64,000 bases of DNA. Origin: an uncultured Roseateles sp. Lineage in GTDB: Bacteria > Pseudomonadota > Gammaproteobacteria > Burkholderiales > Burkholderiaceae. This document shows, piece by piece, positions 48,503-58,875 of the stretch. The stretch lies in the NCBI GenBank assembly GCA_946886855.1, contig CAMPJJ010000019.1:5060-69059 (forward strand), read 5' to 3'. The position numbers were made by a program, and so were the translations under genes. Numbering within the stretch: the stretch's first letter is position 1; each line of letters opens with the position of its first letter. Below the pieces are notes generated by a model, which was not told the origin of the DNA, searched no databases, and saw only the letters and a list, made by a program, of their open reading frames with translations.

Positions 48503-50152
48503 ATGAATCTGCCCACCCCGGCCGTCGTGGCCGAGCGAAGCACGCACCCGATCCCGCGCTGGGCCCTGCTGCTGCTGTGCGCGGCCTATGTGCTGCCCGG
48601 CCTGTTCGGCCGCGACCCCTGGCGCAATGCCGACCTCACCGCCTTCGGCTTCATCGCCAGCATCGCGCAGGGCCACGCTCCGTGGCTGCAGCCCGCGATC
48701 GCAGGCCTGCCGGCGGACGGCGGCCTGCTGCCGTACTGGGTCGGCGCGCTCGGCGTCAAGCTGCTTCCCTTCCTCGATCCCTCCGTCGCCGCGCGCATTC
48801 CCTTCGGACTGATGCTGGCGGCCGTGTTGGCGCTGGCCTGGTACAGCTGCCTGCACCTGGCGCGCACCGAGGCCGCGCAGCCGGTCGCCTTCGCCTTCGG
48901 CGGCGAGGCGCACGCGGTCGACTACGCCCGCGCCATGGCCGACGGCTGCCTGCTCGCGCTGATCGCCAGCCTCGGGCTGCTGCGCCTGGGCCATGAGATC
49001 ACGCCGGAGATCCTCCAGCTGCTCGGCATCACGCTGTTCGTCTACAGCCTCGCGGCGCTGCCGTTCCGTGCCTGGAAGGCCCGCACGGCGATGCTGATCG
49101 CGCTGCCGGTGCTCGCCACCAGCGGCGCGCCTGCCGTCGCGCTCGCGCTGGCCATCGGCGCGCTGTGGCTCTGCTTCCGCTCGACCTACGAGGACGCGCG
49201 CAAGTTCCTGCCCTGGATCCTGGCCGCGATGGTCCTGGCCGCTCTGGTGGCCTGGCCGATGCACGGCTGGGCCTGGCGCGTGAAGGCCAGCGAACGCAGC
49301 GTGCTGGACTGGTTGCGGCTGCTGGGCTGGTTCTGCTGGCCGGTGTGGCCGCTGGCAGCCTGGTCGCTGTGGCGCTGGCGTTCGCACCTGATGCGCCGGC
49401 ACCTGTCGGTGCCGCTGCTGGCCTCGCTGGTGCCCCTGCTGACCAGCCTGCTGATGGGGGCCGACGACCGCGCCATGCTGCTCGCGCTGCCGCCGCTGGC
49501 GGTGCTGGCGAGCTTCGCGCTGCCGACGTTCCAGCGCAGCGCCAGCGCCCTGCTCGACTGGTTCTCGGTCTTCTTCTTCACCGTCGGGGCGATCTTCCTG
49601 TGGCTGTACTACATGGCGCTGCAGCTCGGCTGGCCGGCCAAGCTGCTGGCCAATGTCCGCAAGCTGGCGCAGGGGTACGAACCGCAATTCAGCCTGCTGA
49701 CCTTCGTGGTCGCCGTGCTGGGCACGCTGGCCTGGCTCTGGCTGGTGCGGTGGCGCACCGCGCGCCACCGCCATGCGCTCTGGAAGAGCCTCGCCCTGCC
49801 GGCGGGCGGCGTGGCGCTGGCCTGGTTGCTGGCGATGACGCTGGGATTGCACACGCTGAACTACGCGCGCAGCAACCTGCCGCTGATCGACCGCATCGCG
49901 GCGCACCTGCCGGCGAATGTCGACTGCATCGCCGCGCCGGGCCTGCCGATGCATGCCCTGGCGGCCTTCGAGTTCCAAGGCCACTGGAAGGTCGACGCGA
50001 CCCAGGACCTGGACAGCACGAGCTGCCCCTTCGCGATCACGGTGCAGGCCGAGAGCACGCCGATGCCGCCGAGCGGCTGGCGCGTGCTGGGCGTGGTCCG
50101 TCGACCGACGGACCGATCCGGCACTTATCTTGTCATGCAGAAGGATCGTTGA
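48503..50152 (+). CDS. polytopic membrane protein, ArnT/GT39-like
   Basis: A 549-residue membrane protein with a dozen or so hydrophobic segments. The start FGRDPWRNADLTAFGFIASI resembles the D-x-W/E pattern in the first loop of ArnT/PMT-type glycosyltransferases (RDPWRNAD), and a small soluble domain ends the protein (IDRIAAHLPANVDCIAAPG). It may transfer a sugar from a lipid carrier, but the donor and acceptor are unknown. It is convergent with phoR. Confidence 0.65.
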   Translation: MNLPTPAVVAERSTHPIPRWALLLLCAAYVLPGLFGRDPWRNADLTAFGFIASIAQGHAPWLQPAIAGLPADGGLLPYWVGALGVKLLPFLDPSVAARIPFGLMLAAVLALAWYSCLHLARTEAAQPVAFAFGGEAHAVDYARAMADGCLLALIASLGLLRLGHEITPEILQLLGITLFVYSLAALPFRAWKARTAMLIALPVLATSGAPAVALALAIGALWLCFRSTYEDARKFLPWILAAMVLAALVAWPMHGWAWRVKASERSVLDWLRLLGWFCWPVWPLAAWSLWRWRSHLMRRHLSVPLLASLVPLLTSLLMGADDRAMLLALPPLAVLASFALPTFQRSASALLDWFSVFFFTVGAIFLWLYYMALQLGWPAKLLANVRKLAQGYEPQFSLLTFVVAVLGTLAWLWLVRWRTARHRHALWKSLALPAGGVALAWLLAMTLGLHTLNYARSNLPLIDRIAAHLPANVDCIAAPGLPMHALAAFEFQGHWKVDATQDLDSTSCPFAITVQAESTPMPPSGWRVLGVVRRPTDRSGTYLVMQKDR

Positions 50153-50287
50153 TCCGAGACGCCAAGAAGTCCTCGATCCCGGACCGGGAAAGTCCTCGGT
50201 CGTTCAGGGACGGGGATGCTTGGGGTTTTGCCGCTTGCCGGCAAGGCCCCATGCATCCGCGGCCCAGCGCGCTGATCGCCGAAGGAC

Positions 50288-51667
50288 TCAGAGCTCGGCA
50301 CGTCCCGCCAGCAAAGCCGGCGCCGCTTCATCGCCCATCGCCGTCGCATCGACCAGACGCACCCGGGCGGCGGGGAACAGCAGCCTGAACCTGGAGCCCT
50401 TCCCGGGCTCGCTCTCGATGCGCAGCTCGCCGCCATGGCGTTGGACGACGTGCTTGACGATCGACAGTCCCAGGCCGGTGCCGCCGGTGTCGCGCGAGCG
50501 GCTGCCGTCGACGCGATAGAAGCGCTCCGTGAGGCGTGGCAGGTGCTCGCGCGCGATCCCCGGCCCGTTGTCGATCACCGCGATCTCGCCGCCGTTGTCC
50601 GGCAGCCAGCGCCACTGCAACTCGATGCGGCCGCCTTCCGGCGTGTAGCGCACCGCATTGCTCACCAGGTTGGCGATCGAACTGAGGATCTCCGTCTCGA
50701 TGCCCGCCAGCTCCACGCCGGTCTGGCGCTCACAGACGAGTTCATGCCGCCCGTTCGACAAGGCCTGCGCGTCCGCGCCGATGCGTTGCAGCAGCGGGTC
50801 CAGCGAGATCCAGTGATCCGCCGCAGGTCGCGGGCTGCCTTCGAGTTGCGCCAGCGTCAGCAGGTCGCCGACCAGCGTCTGCATGCGTGTCGTCTGCTGC
50901 TGCATCAGGTGCAGCACCCGCTTGCGTTCCGCTTCGGTCAGCTGCAGGCTGGCCATTGTCTCGATGAAGCCCGCCAGCACCGTCAGCGGCGTGCGGATCT
51001 CATGCGAGACGTTGGCGACGAAGTCGCGCCGCATCGCCTCGTTGCGCTCGCGGTCGGTGACATCCAAGGACAGCACCAGCTTGCGCGACTCCCCGCCCAC
51101 GCCGTAATCGCGCACCAGCACCTGCAGCGTCGATTTCGCGCGGGTGTTGGTCAGCGTCAGCGGCTGCTGGAAGTTGCCGTTCTGCAGATAGGAGACGAAC
51201 GCCGGATAACGGACCAGGTTGGTGATGCGCTGCAGCTTGTCGCGTTGTGGATCCAGCGAGAAATGATCGCCCGCGACCACGTTGCACCACTGGATGTGGT
51301 CCTGCCCGTCGAGCAGGATCACCCCGTTGGGCGAGGCCTCGATCGCCAGCAGGAACTGCTCGAGCTGCTGGCGCTCGCGCTCGTAGCGGCGCTCGCGGTC
51401 GCGCAGGCCGCGCTCGACGCGGTAGGCCATCTCGCCCCACAGGCCGCCGACGCGCGGTGCATCGTCCTTCTGCTCGCCGCGCAGCCAGGTCACGAGCCGG
51501 TGCGCCCGGGCCGCGTCCCACACCGCCATCAGGACGACCGCCGACGCCGCGGCCAGCGCCGCCGCCAGATGCGGCATCCCCGTCCATTCGCCCAGCCAGT
51601 ACCCCAAGCCGCCCGCGACGCCGGTGCCCAGCACCAGCATCAGGACGCGAGACAACATCCATGCCAT
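50288..51667 (-). CDS. phoR: PhoR phosphate-regulon sensor kinase
   Basis: A 459-residue sensor kinase that sets PhoB phosphorylation according to PstSCAB-PhoU status. Two N-terminal TM helices, a linker, a PAS domain (LLAIEASPNGVILLDGQDHI), the H-box FVANVSHEIRTPLTVLAG, N-box NLVSNAVRYTPEGG and G-boxes DNGPGIAREHLPRL and GGTGLGLSIVKHV are visible. It lies 10 nt downstream of phoB. Confidence 0.97.
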   Translation of the reverse strand: MAWMLSRVLMLVLGTGVAGGLGYWLGEWTGMPHLAAALAAASAVVLMAVWDAARAHRLVTWLRGEQKDDAPRVGGLWGEMAYRVERGLRDRERRYERERQQLEQFLLAIEASPNGVILLDGQDHIQWCNVVAGDHFSLDPQRDKLQRITNLVRYPAFVSYLQNGNFQQPLTLTNTRAKSTLQVLVRDYGVGGESRKLVLSLDVTDRERNEAMRRDFVANVSHEIRTPLTVLAGFIETMASLQLTEAERKRVLHLMQQQTTRMQTLVGDLLTLAQLEGSPRPAADHWISLDPLLQRIGADAQALSNGRHELVCERQTGVELAGIETEILSSIANLVSNAVRYTPEGGRIELQWRWLPDNGGEIAVIDNGPGIAREHLPRLTERFYRVDGSRSRDTGGTGLGLSIVKHVVQRHGGELRIESEPGKGSRFRLLFPAARVRLVDATAMGDEAAPALLAGRAEL

Positions 51668-51677
51668 GGATGCGTCC

Positions 51678-52379
51678 TCAGGCCGACAGGGCGCTGCTCT
51701 GCTGGGTCAGCCGGTAGCCGGCGCCACGGACCGTTTCGATCATGCGGGCGCAGCTGACCTTCTCGAGCGCCTCGCGCAGGCGCTTGACGTGGACGTCCAC
51801 GGTGCGTTCCTCGATGAACACGTGGTCGCCCCAGACGCGGTCCAGCAGCTGCGAGCGGCTGTGCACGCGCTCCGGGTGCGTCATGAAGAAGTGCAGCAGG
51901 CGGAACTCGGTCGGGCCGAGCTTCACCTCGACGCCCTCGCGGCTGACGCGACGCGTGCCCGGATCGAGCACCAGGCCGCCGACCTCGACGGCCGTGTCCA
52001 GCGCCTCGGGCGCCTTGCGGCGCAGCACCGCGCGGATGCGCGCCAGCAGCTCGTTGGTCGAGAACGGCTTGGTCAGATAGTCGTCAGCACCGGCGTCCAG
52101 TCCGGACACCTTGTCGACCTCTTCGGCGCGCGCGGTCAGCAGGATGATGGGCAGCTCGCGGGTGCGGGCGGCACCGCGCCACTGGCGCGCCAGCGCCAGA
52201 CCGGTCTGACCCGGCAACATCCAGTCGAGCACGACCAGATCAGGCAGCACGCGATCCACTTCCAGCTGCGCCTGCTCGGCGTTGCCGGCCAGCGTCACCT
52301 CGTAACCGGCGTGACGCAGGTTGATGGAGATCAGCTCGGCGATGGCGGATTCGTCCTCGACGACCAGGATGCGACTCAT
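51678..52379 (-). CDS. phoB: PhoB phosphate-regulon response regulator
   Basis: An OmpR-type response regulator of 233 residues. The receiver has the acidic pair VEDESAI, the phospho-accepting Asp in LPDLVVLDWMLPGQTG and Lys in YLTKPF. The C-terminal winged helix ends VDVHVKRLREAL and GAGYRL. It binds Pho boxes such as those at 57167 and 57273. Confidence 0.98.
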   Translation of the reverse strand: MSRILVVEDESAIAELISINLRHAGYEVTLAGNAEQAQLEVDRVLPDLVVLDWMLPGQTGLALARQWRGAARTRELPIILLTARAEEVDKVSGLDAGADDYLTKPFSTNELLARIRAVLRRKAPEALDTAVEVGGLVLDPGTRRVSREGVEVKLGPTEFRLLHFFMTHPERVHSRSQLLDRVWGDHVFIEERTVDVHVKRLREALEKVSCARMIETVRGAGYRLTQQSSALSA

Positions 52380-52456
52380 GCGGGGTAACTCCTCTTATTG
52401 GGTCCCGCCGGGACGCCCGTGGCGGGCGGGCCGGACGGGTGATCGCTCGTCGGTGC

Positions 52457-53164
52457 TCAGCGCACCATGTTCTCGACGGCGTCCGGCGTGTTGTGGCGGA
52501 CGTCGGTGCCCTTGACCACGTAGATGATGACTTCGGCGAGATTCTTGGCGTGGTCCCCGACGCGCTCGATCGCCTTGGCGACGAACACGAGGTCGATCGA
52601 CGACGAGATGGTGCGCGGGTCTTCCATCATGTAGGTGATGAGCTTGCGCATCAGGCCGTCGAATTCCTTGTCGATCTGGTCGTCCGCCTTCAGCACTTCC
52701 AGCGCGCGGTCGACGTCCAGGCGCGCGAACGCGTCCAGCGCCTTGCGCAGCTGCGCCGTGGCCAGCTCGGCCTCGTACGACAGGTCCGACATCGGCAGCC
52801 GCAACCGGCTCGACACGCCGGTGTTGATCAGGCGCTGCACGGTGCGGGCGATGCGGGCCGCCTCGTCGCCGACGCGCTCGAGGTTGGCGATGGTCTTGGA
52901 CACGGCGATCAGCAGGCGCAGGTCGCGCGCGGTCGGCTGGCGGCGGGCGATGATCGTCGACAGGTCGCGATCGATCTCGATCTCCATCGTGTTGACGATC
53001 TCTTCCTGCTTGAGCACGTGGCTGGCGATGTCGCCGCTGAAGCTGCCCAGCGCCTCGACGGCCTGCGCCACCTGGGATTCGACCAGGCCGCCCATTTCGA
53101 GCACGCGCGTGGAGATGCCGCTCAGCTCGGCGTCGAATTGGGTAGAGAGATGCTTGTCGGTCAT
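52457..53164 (-). CDS. phoU: PhoU phosphate signalling protein
   Basis: A 235-residue helical protein with two PhoU repeats (QFDAELSGISTRVLEMGGLV, LERVGDEAARIARTVQ and AIERVGDHAKNLAEVIIYVV). It links PstB transport state to PhoR and lies 19 nt after pstB. Confidence 0.98.
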   Translation of the reverse strand: MTDKHLSTQFDAELSGISTRVLEMGGLVESQVAQAVEALGSFSGDIASHVLKQEEIVNTMEIEIDRDLSTIIARRQPTARDLRLLIAVSKTIANLERVGDEAARIARTVQRLINTGVSSRLRLPMSDLSYEAELATAQLRKALDAFARLDVDRALEVLKADDQIDKEFDGLMRKLITYMMEDPRTISSSIDLVFVAKAIERVGDHAKNLAEVIIYVVKGTDVRHNTPDAVENMVR

Positions 53165-53183
53165 GGTGTGTGCTCCCTGTTGA

Positions 53184-53969
53184 TCAGCCGAAACGACCCG
53201 TGATGTAGTCTTCGGTGTCCTTGCGCTTGGGCTTCATGAAGAGCTCCGCGGTCGGTCCGAATTCGATCAGGTCGCCCAGGTACATGTAGGCGGTGTAGTC
53301 GGAGCAGCGCGCCGCCTGCTGCATGTTGTGGGTCACGATCGCGACGGTGTAGTCGTGCTTGAGCTCGTGGATGAGCTCCTCGATCTTGCCGGTCGAGATC
53401 GGGTCCAGCGCCGAGCATGGCTCGTCCAGCAGCAGGACTTCCGGCTTGATGGCGATGCCGCGCGCGATGCACAGGCGCTGCTGCTGGCCGCCCGACAGGC
53501 CCGAACCGCTCTGGTTGAGCTTGTCCTTGACCTCGTTCCACAGCGCGGCCTTCTTCAGCGCCCATTCGACGCGTTCGTCCATCTCGACGCGCGACAGCGT
53601 CTCGAACAGGCGCACGCCGAAGGCGATGTTGTCGTAGATCGACATCGGGAACGGCGTCGGCTTCTGGAACACCATGCCGACCTTGGCGCGGATCAGCGAG
53701 ACGTCTTCCTTGCTGGTGAGGATGTCCTCGCCGTCCAGCAGGATCTGGCCTTCGGCCCGCTGCTCGGGGTAGAGCTGGAACATGCGGTTCAGCGTGCGCA
53801 GCAGCGTGGACTTGCCGCAACCCGACGGGCCGATGAAGGCCGTCACCTTGTTCTCGGGGATGTCCAGGTTGATGTTCTTCAGCGCGTGGAAGCTGCCGTA
53901 GTAGAAGTTCAGGTTCTTCACCGAGAGCTTCGCCTTCTCGGTCACCGGCATGTCGACTTTGACGTCCAT
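53184..53969 (-). CDS. pstB: PstB phosphate ABC transporter ATPase
   Basis: A 261-residue ATPase of the Pst system. Walker A is GPSGCGKST, signature [16 protein letters not shown], Walker [16 protein letters not shown], then the H-loop VTHNM. The ATG at 53969 is chosen because residues before it in frame are not PstB-like. It lies 73 nt after pstA. Confidence 0.98.
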   Translation of the reverse strand: MDVKVDMPVTEKAKLSVKNLNFYYGSFHALKNINLDIPENKVTAFIGPSGCGKSTLLRTLNRMFQLYPEQRAEGQILLDGEDILTSKEDVSLIRAKVGMVFQKPTPFPMSIYDNIAFGVRLFETLSRVEMDERVEWALKKAALWNEVKDKLNQSGSGLSGGQQQRLCIARGIAIKPEVLLLDEPCSALDPISTGKIEELIHELKHDYTVAIVTHNMQQAARCSDYTAYMYLGDLIEFGPTAELFMKPKRKDTEDYITGRFG

Positions 53970-54042
53970 GTTGTTTCTCGATTCGTTGGATTCGTGGATC
54001 GTGAGTCGCCGGGGCCCTCGGCCCCCGGCGCGGCTCAACCGG

Positions 54043-54903
54043 TCAATGCTTTTCCTTGAACAGCACACGCGCCAGGATGTTCAGCACCAGCACGCCGATC
54101 GTGATGATGAAGACCCCCGCCCAGGCCAGTTTCTGCCAGTTCTCGTAGGGACTCATCGCGAACTTGAAGATGGTCACCGGCAGGCTCGCCATCGGGCTGC
54201 CCAGGGAGCTGGTCCAGAACTGGTTGGACAGCGCGGTGAACAGCAGCGGCGCGGTTTCGCCGGAGATCCGGGCCAGGGCCAGCAGCACGCCGGTGATCAC
54301 GCCGGCGCGGGCCGACTTCAGCGTGACGGTCATGATGACCTTCCACTTCGGCGTGCCCAGCGCGTAGGCCGCTTCGCGCAGCGCGTTGGGGATCAGGCTG
54401 AGCATGTTCTCCGTCGTGCGGATCACCACCGGGATCACGATCAGCGCCAGCGCCAGGATGCCGGCCAGCGCCGAGAACGACTTCATGCGCGTGACGACGA
54501 CCGTGTAGATGAACAGGCCCACGACGATGGACGGCGCCGACAGCAGGATGTCGTTGATGAAGCGCACGACGGCGCCGAGCCAGGTCTTCTGGCCGTATTC
54601 GGCCAGGTAGACGCCGGCCAGCACGCCGATCGGCGTGCCGATGCAGGTCGCCAGGCCCACCATCACCAGCGAGCCGTAGATCGCGTTGGCCAGGCCGCCG
54701 TCCTCGGACATCGGCGCGGGCGTCATCTGGGTGAAGGTCGCGATCGTCAGGCCGCCGACGCCCTGGATCAGCGTCTCCAGCAGGATCCAGATCAGCCAGA
54801 CCAGCCCGAAGGCCATGGCGGCCAGGGACAGCGACAGCGCGATCGTGTTGATGCGCCGGCGCTTCTTGTACATCGCCAGGCGCTTGGCGTCGGTGGCGCT
54901 CAT
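54043..54903 (-). CDS. pstA: PstA phosphate permease
   Basis: A 286-residue inner membrane permease with six or so TM helices and the EAA-type loop ([19 protein letters not shown]). It pairs with PstC to form the phosphate channel. The start overlaps the pstC stop by 4 nt. Confidence 0.97.
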   Translation of the reverse strand: MSATDAKRLAMYKKRRRINTIALSLSLAAMAFGLVWLIWILLETLIQGVGGLTIATFTQMTPAPMSEDGGLANAIYGSLVMVGLATCIGTPIGVLAGVYLAEYGQKTWLGAVVRFINDILLSAPSIVVGLFIYTVVVTRMKSFSALAGILALALIVIPVVIRTTENMLSLIPNALREAAYALGTPKWKVIMTVTLKSARAGVITGVLLALARISGETAPLLFTALSNQFWTSSLGSPMASLPVTIFKFAMSPYENWQKLAWAGVFIITIGVLVLNILARVLFKEKH

Positions 54904-55922
54904 GTGCGGGCTCCTTCGTTCTTCTTCAGCTTGTTGAGCAGGACCTTGGAGAACGCCAGCACCACGAAGGTGATGAAGAACAGGACCAGGCCCAGGTAGA
55001 TCAGCGAGGCCTGGTGCAGGCCCGCGCCGGCTTCCGCGAATTCATTGGCCAGCGCCGAGGTGATGCTGTTGGCGGCTTCGAACACCGACAGCGAATTCAG
55101 CTGGTTCATGTTGCCGATCACGAAGGTGACGGCCATGGTCTCGCCCAGCGCGCGACCCAGTCCCAGCATGATGCCGCCGACGACGCCGGTCTTGGTGTAC
55201 GGCAGGACGACCTTCCAGACCACTTCCCAGGTCGTGGAGCCCAGGCCGTAGGCCGATTCCTTCAGCATCGCGGGCGTGACCGCGAACACGTCGCGCATCA
55301 CCGAGGCGATGAACGGGATGATCATGATCGCCAGGATGATGCCGGCCGACAGGATGCCGATGCCCACCGGCGGGCCGGACACCAGCGCGCCCAGGTAGGG
55401 GATGCCGCCGAACAGCGACTGCAGCGGCTGCTGCACATAGGTGGCCAGGATGGGACCGAACACCAGCAGGCCCCACATGCCGTAGACGATCGAGGGGACC
55501 GCGGCCAGCAGCTCGATGGCGATGCCCAGCGGGCGGCGCAGCCAGCCCGGGGAGAGTTCAGTCAGGAACAGCGCGATGCCGAAGCTCACCGGCACGGCGA
55601 TCAGCAGCGCGATGAACGAGGTCATCAGCGTGCCGTAGATCATCACGAGGCCGCCGAACTGCTCCTTGGTCGGATCCCATTCCGCGGTGATCAGGAAGTT
55701 CAGGCCGAACTGCTTGATCGCGGGCGCGGCGCCGATGAGCAGCGAGCCGATGATGCCGGCCAGCAGCGCCAGCGTCAGCCAGGCCGCGCCATGCGTCAGC
55801 AGCGAGAACACCGCGTCGGCCCAGGGCGCGACACGGCGTCGCGGCGTCGGGCTGCCACCGGGCTTGACGCGCTCCTCGCCGCGCTCTCGGTCAATGGAAT
55901 GGGCTGGAAGTATTGCGGCCAC
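54900..55922 (-). CDS. pstC: PstC phosphate permease
   Basis: A 340-residue permease with the PstC loop [20 protein letters not shown] and about six TM helices, beginning near [16 protein letters not shown]. The first ~30 residues are hydrophilic. The 160-nt gap to pstS contains a stable hairpin. Confidence 0.97.
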   Translation of the reverse strand: MAAILPAHSIDRERGEERVKPGGSPTPRRRVAPWADAVFSLLTHGAAWLTLALLAGIIGSLLIGAAPAIKQFGLNFLITAEWDPTKEQFGGLVMIYGTLMTSFIALLIAVPVSFGIALFLTELSPGWLRRPLGIAIELLAAVPSIVYGMWGLLVFGPILATYVQQPLQSLFGGIPYLGALVSGPPVGIGILSAGIILAIMIIPFIASVMRDVFAVTPAMLKESAYGLGSTTWEVVWKVVLPYTKTGVVGGIMLGLGRALGETMAVTFVIGNMNQLNSLSVFEAANSITSALANEFAEAGAGLHQASLIYLGLVLFFITFVVLAFSKVLLNKLKKNEGART

Positions 55923-56034
55923 GGGGCCTCCGCTGGAGTGTTTGGAATCCTGGCGCGCCGCCCGCCTCCTCCGGCCGGTCCGACGCGTCCGTCACGACGT
56001 CTCTGTCGAGATCTTCTTGAGGTCCTGTGCGAAA

Positions 56035-56063
56035 GCCCGGTGTCCTCAGGGAGAACACCGGGC
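56035..56063 (-). terminator. intercistronic hairpin between pstS and pstC
   Basis: GCCCGGTGT and ACACCGGGC form a perfect 9-bp stem about 20 nt after the pstS stop, with TTTC following on the minus strand. It is a likely partial terminator or 3' stabiliser that would give more PstS than PstCAB. Confidence 0.65.
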
Positions 56064-56082
56064 CGTCTGCGTCAGGAGACGA

Positions 56083-57123
56083 TCACTTGAAGCTGACCGC
56101 CTTGCCCGAACCGTCCTTCACGCTGGCCGCCCACTGCTTGCGGACCAGGTCCTTGACGCTGGCAGGCAGCGGCACGTAGTCCAGATCGTCGGCCATCTTG
56201 TCGCCCTGGGTGTAGGCCCAGTCGAAGAACTTCAGGGCGGCGGCGGCCTGCGCCGGCTTGTCCTGGGCGACGTGCATCAGGATGAAGGTGGCGCCGGTGA
56301 TGGGCCAGCTGTCCTTGCCCGCCTGCTCGGTCAGCACCTGGTAGAACGACTGGTCCCACTTGGCGCCAGCGGCGGCGGCCTTGAACGCGTCGTCGCTCGG
56401 GCTGACGAAGGCGCCGCTGGCGTTCTTCATCAGCACGTAGGTCATCTTGTTCTGCTTGGCGTAGGCGTATTCGACGTAGCCGATCGAGTTCGGCAGGCGC
56501 GTCACGAAAGCCGACACGCCTTCGTTGCCCTTGCCGCCGGCGCCGGTCGGCCAGTTCACGGCCGTGCCTTCACCGACCTTGTCCTTCCACTCGGCGTTGA
56601 CCTTGGACAGGTAGTTCGTGAACAGGAAGCTGGTGCCCGAACCGTCGGCGCGGCGGACCACGGCGATGGCGGCGTCCGGCAGCGCGACACCCGAGTTCAG
56701 GGCGGCGATGGCGGGGTCGTTCCACTTGGTGATCTTGCCCAGGTAGATGTCGGCCAGGACCTTGCCGTCGAGCTTCAGCTGGCCGGGGTTGATGCCCTTG
56801 ACGTTGATCACGGGCACGACGCCGCCGATCACGGTCGGGAACTGGACCAGGCCGTCCTTGGCCAGCTGCTCGTCCTTCAGGGGCGCGTCGGACGCGCCGA
56901 AGTCGACGGTCTTGGCCTGGATCTGTTTGATGCCGGCGCCGGAACCGACCGATTGATAGTTGATGCGGACACCGGTGGCCTTGTTGTAGGCATCAGCCCA
57001 CTTGGCGTACACGGGAGCCGGGAACGAAGCACCCGCACCGGTCACTTCTTGAGCATGGGCCGCGGAGAACATCGCGGCGCAGGCGGCGAACAGCAGGCCA
57101 GCACGCAGTTGATTCATGATCAT
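56083..57123 (-). CDS. pstS: PstS phosphate-binding protein
   Basis: Periplasmic phosphate receptor of 346 residues. Signal peptide ends SAAHA, followed by [41 protein letters not shown] and [16 protein letters not shown], the phosphate-binding loops. Two in-frame ATGs (57123 and 57117) both suit the AGGA upstream. A triple Pho box lies about 45 nt before the start. Confidence 0.98.
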   Translation of the reverse strand: MIMNQLRAGLLFAACAAMFSAAHAQEVTGAGASFPAPVYAKWADAYNKATGVRINYQSVGSGAGIKQIQAKTVDFGASDAPLKDEQLAKDGLVQFPTVIGGVVPVINVKGINPGQLKLDGKVLADIYLGKITKWNDPAIAALNSGVALPDAAIAVVRRADGSGTSFLFTNYLSKVNAEWKDKVGEGTAVNWPTGAGGKGNEGVSAFVTRLPNSIGYVEYAYAKQNKMTYVLMKNASGAFVSPSDDAFKAAAAGAKWDQSFYQVLTEQAGKDSWPITGATFILMHVAQDKPAQAAAALKFFDWAYTQGDKMADDLDYVPLPASVKDLVRKQWAASVKDGSGKAVSFK

Positions 57124-57166
57124 TCAGTCCTATCGCTTGGGTTGGTTGGCGAACGGAACGGATGCT

Positions 57167-57195
57167 ATGACCTCAATGTGACACATCCGTGACGC
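57167..57195 (-). promoter_or_regulatory. Pho box of pstS, three half-sites
   Basis: Reading toward pstS on the minus strand: GCGTCAC (57189-57195), GTGTCAC (57178-57184) and AGGTCAT (57167-57173), each 11 bp apart, matching the CTGTCAT half-site of PhoB. TAGCAT lies immediately downstream and could be the -10. Confidence 0.8.
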
Positions 57196-57272
57196 CGCCC
57201 GCGCACCGGAAAAATGTCGTTACGTAGAGCGCCCAGAGGAGAAACGGGCCTCGGCGGGACGTTGAGCGCGCA

Positions 57273-57301
57273 TTGTCATATTCGATTCACCCCGCTGTCA
57301 T
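57273..57301 (+). promoter_or_regulatory. second Pho box, facing away from pstS
   Basis: On the plus strand: TTGTCAT (57273-57279), GATTCAC (57284-57290) and CTGTCAT (57295-57301), again with exact 11-bp spacing. TAGCCT at 57312-57317, 10 nt downstream, is a fitting -10. No plus-strand gene follows before the 3' end of glmM. Confidence 0.75.
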
Positions 57302-57323
57302 CTTCGTTCCCTAGCCTATCGGA

Positions 57324-57416
57324 CGTGAAGGAATACCCCGAAGAGTCGCGCTCGACGCGACCCGACCAATGCAAATTGGGCCGCGGACGCTCCCGCGTCG
57401 GCGGCCCTTCTTTTCT
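57324..57416 (+). ncRNA. predicted PhoB-dependent small RNA
   Basis: Predicted ~93-nt transcript from the second Pho box promoter to the intrinsic terminator at 57378-57416. The 5' half is unstructured by eye. A GTG-initiated frame (VKEYPEESRS) exists but lacks a protein-like continuation. The gap it lies in (57124-57431) has no other gene. The existence of the RNA is inferred from promoter and terminator signals only. Confidence 0.5.
57378..57416 (+). terminator. strong intrinsic terminator, plus strand
   Basis: GGGCCGCGGACGC, loop TCCC, GCGTCGGCGGCCC: a 13-bp stem with one mismatch, followed by TTCTTTTCT on the plus strand. The hairpin also lies ~20 nt past the glmM stop, but the minus strand has only AATTTG after it, so the plus direction is the better fit. 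Confidence 0.8.
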
Positions 57417-57431
57417 GGTCGGCGGGAGCAG

Positions 57432-58769
57432 TCAGCCGCCGCGGATGGCGTCCGCCAGCCGCTCGGCGCAGCGCTGCGCGAGGTCGGCATCGCTGGCCTC
57501 GACCATGACGCGCAGCAGCGGTTCGGTGCCCGACTTGCGGATCAACACGCGTCCCCGGTCGCCCAACTCGGCCGTGACTTCGGCCTCGACGCGGGCAAGC
57601 GCCGGATTGCTCTTCCAGTCCTGGTGATCCGCCTGCAGGCGGACATTGATCAGCGTCTGCGGGAACAGCGTGACGCCGTCCAGCAGGTCCGCCAGGCGTC
57701 GACCGCTGCGGCAGACGGCCTCCAGCACCAGCAGGCTGCTGACGATGCCGTCGCCGGTCGTGTGACGGTCCAGCGAGAGCAGGTGGCCGGAGCCCTCCCC
57801 GCCCAGTTGCCAACCACGGGCGGCCAGTTCCTCCAGCACGTAGCGGTCGCCGACCTTGGCGCGGACGAACTCGACATCGCGCTGACGCAGCGCCAGTTCG
57901 ACCGCCATGTTCGTCATTAGCGTGCCGACGGCGCCCGGCACGCGCTCGCCGCGGGCGAGCCGGTCCGCGACCATCACGTAGAGCAGCTCGTCGCCGTTGT
58001 AGAGGCGACCTTCGCCGTCGACCATCTGCAGGCGATCGGCATCGCCGTCGAGCGCAATGCCGTAGTCGGCCTGGTGCTCCTTGACCGCGGCGACCAGGGC
58101 CTCCGGCGCGGTGGCGCCGACCTTGTCGTTGATGTTGTAGCCGTCGGGCTTGTTGCCGATCGCGATGAGCTCGGCGCCGAGTTCATGGAACACCGACGGC
58201 GCCACCTGGTAAGCCGCGCCGTTCGCCGCATCGACCACCAGCTTCATGCCGCGCAGGCTGAGATCGCTGCTGAAGCTGGCCTTGCAGAACTCGATGTAAC
58301 GGCCCTGCGCATCGTCCAGGCGGCGGGCGCGGCCCAGGCTGGCGGAATCGACCCAGACCGGCGGCTCGTCCAGCACGGCCTCGACGTCCAGTTCCCAGGC
58401 GTCGGGCAGCTTCTCGCCCTTGGACGAGAAGAACTTGATGCCGTTGTCGGCGAAGGGGTTGTGCGACGCCGAGATCACCACGCCCAGGTGCTGACGCAGC
58501 GCGCGGGTGAGGTAAGCGACGCCGGGCGTCGGCAGCGGGCCGGTCAGCAGCACGTTGACCCCTGCGGATGCGAAGCCGGCTTCCAGCGCCGACTCCAGCA
58601 TGTAGCCAGAGATGCGGGTGTCCTTGCCGATCAGCACGCTGGGCTTGGCGTAGCTGCGCTTGAGCACGCGCCCCACCGCATGTCCCAGCCGCAACATGAA
58701 ATCCGGCGTGATGGGCGTGCGGCCCACGGTTCCACGGATTCCATCGGTTCCGAAATACTTTCGGCTCAT
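57432..58769 (-). CDS. glmM: phosphoglucosamine mutase
   Basis: Converts glucosamine-6-P to glucosamine-1-P for UDP-GlcNAc synthesis. The 445 residues have the phospho-Ser loop [13 protein letters not shown] with Ser102, the metal-binding [11 protein letters not shown] and the phosphate-binding end [14 protein letters not shown]. It follows folP by about 106 nt, the usual order. Confidence 0.98.
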   Translation of the reverse strand: MSRKYFGTDGIRGTVGRTPITPDFMLRLGHAVGRVLKRSYAKPSVLIGKDTRISGYMLESALEAGFASAGVNVLLTGPLPTPGVAYLTRALRQHLGVVISASHNPFADNGIKFFSSKGEKLPDAWELDVEAVLDEPPVWVDSASLGRARRLDDAQGRYIEFCKASFSSDLSLRGMKLVVDAANGAAYQVAPSVFHELGAELIAIGNKPDGYNINDKVGATAPEALVAAVKEHQADYGIALDGDADRLQMVDGEGRLYNGDELLYVMVADRLARGERVPGAVGTLMTNMAVELALRQRDVEFVRAKVGDRYVLEELAARGWQLGGEGSGHLLSLDRHTTGDGIVSSLLVLEAVCRSGRRLADLLDGVTLFPQTLINVRLQADHQDWKSNPALARVEAEVTAELGDRGRVLIRKSGTEPLLRVMVEASDADLAQRCAERLADAIRGG

Positions 58770-58875
58770 TGAGGCGATCTCCTGCGACTTCTCGATCTTG
58801 AATCCGCAGATTGTCGCCGATGCCGAGGGGGGCGCTGAGCGCCCGCGCCCCGCTCCTTCGGGGGAGCACAGACCG

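Noticed and set aside
57214..57627. Plus-strand ORF of 137 codons over the predicted small RNA
   Set aside because: It spans the Pho box, the terminator hairpin and the 3' end of glmM, has no ribosome site and no protein-like pattern.
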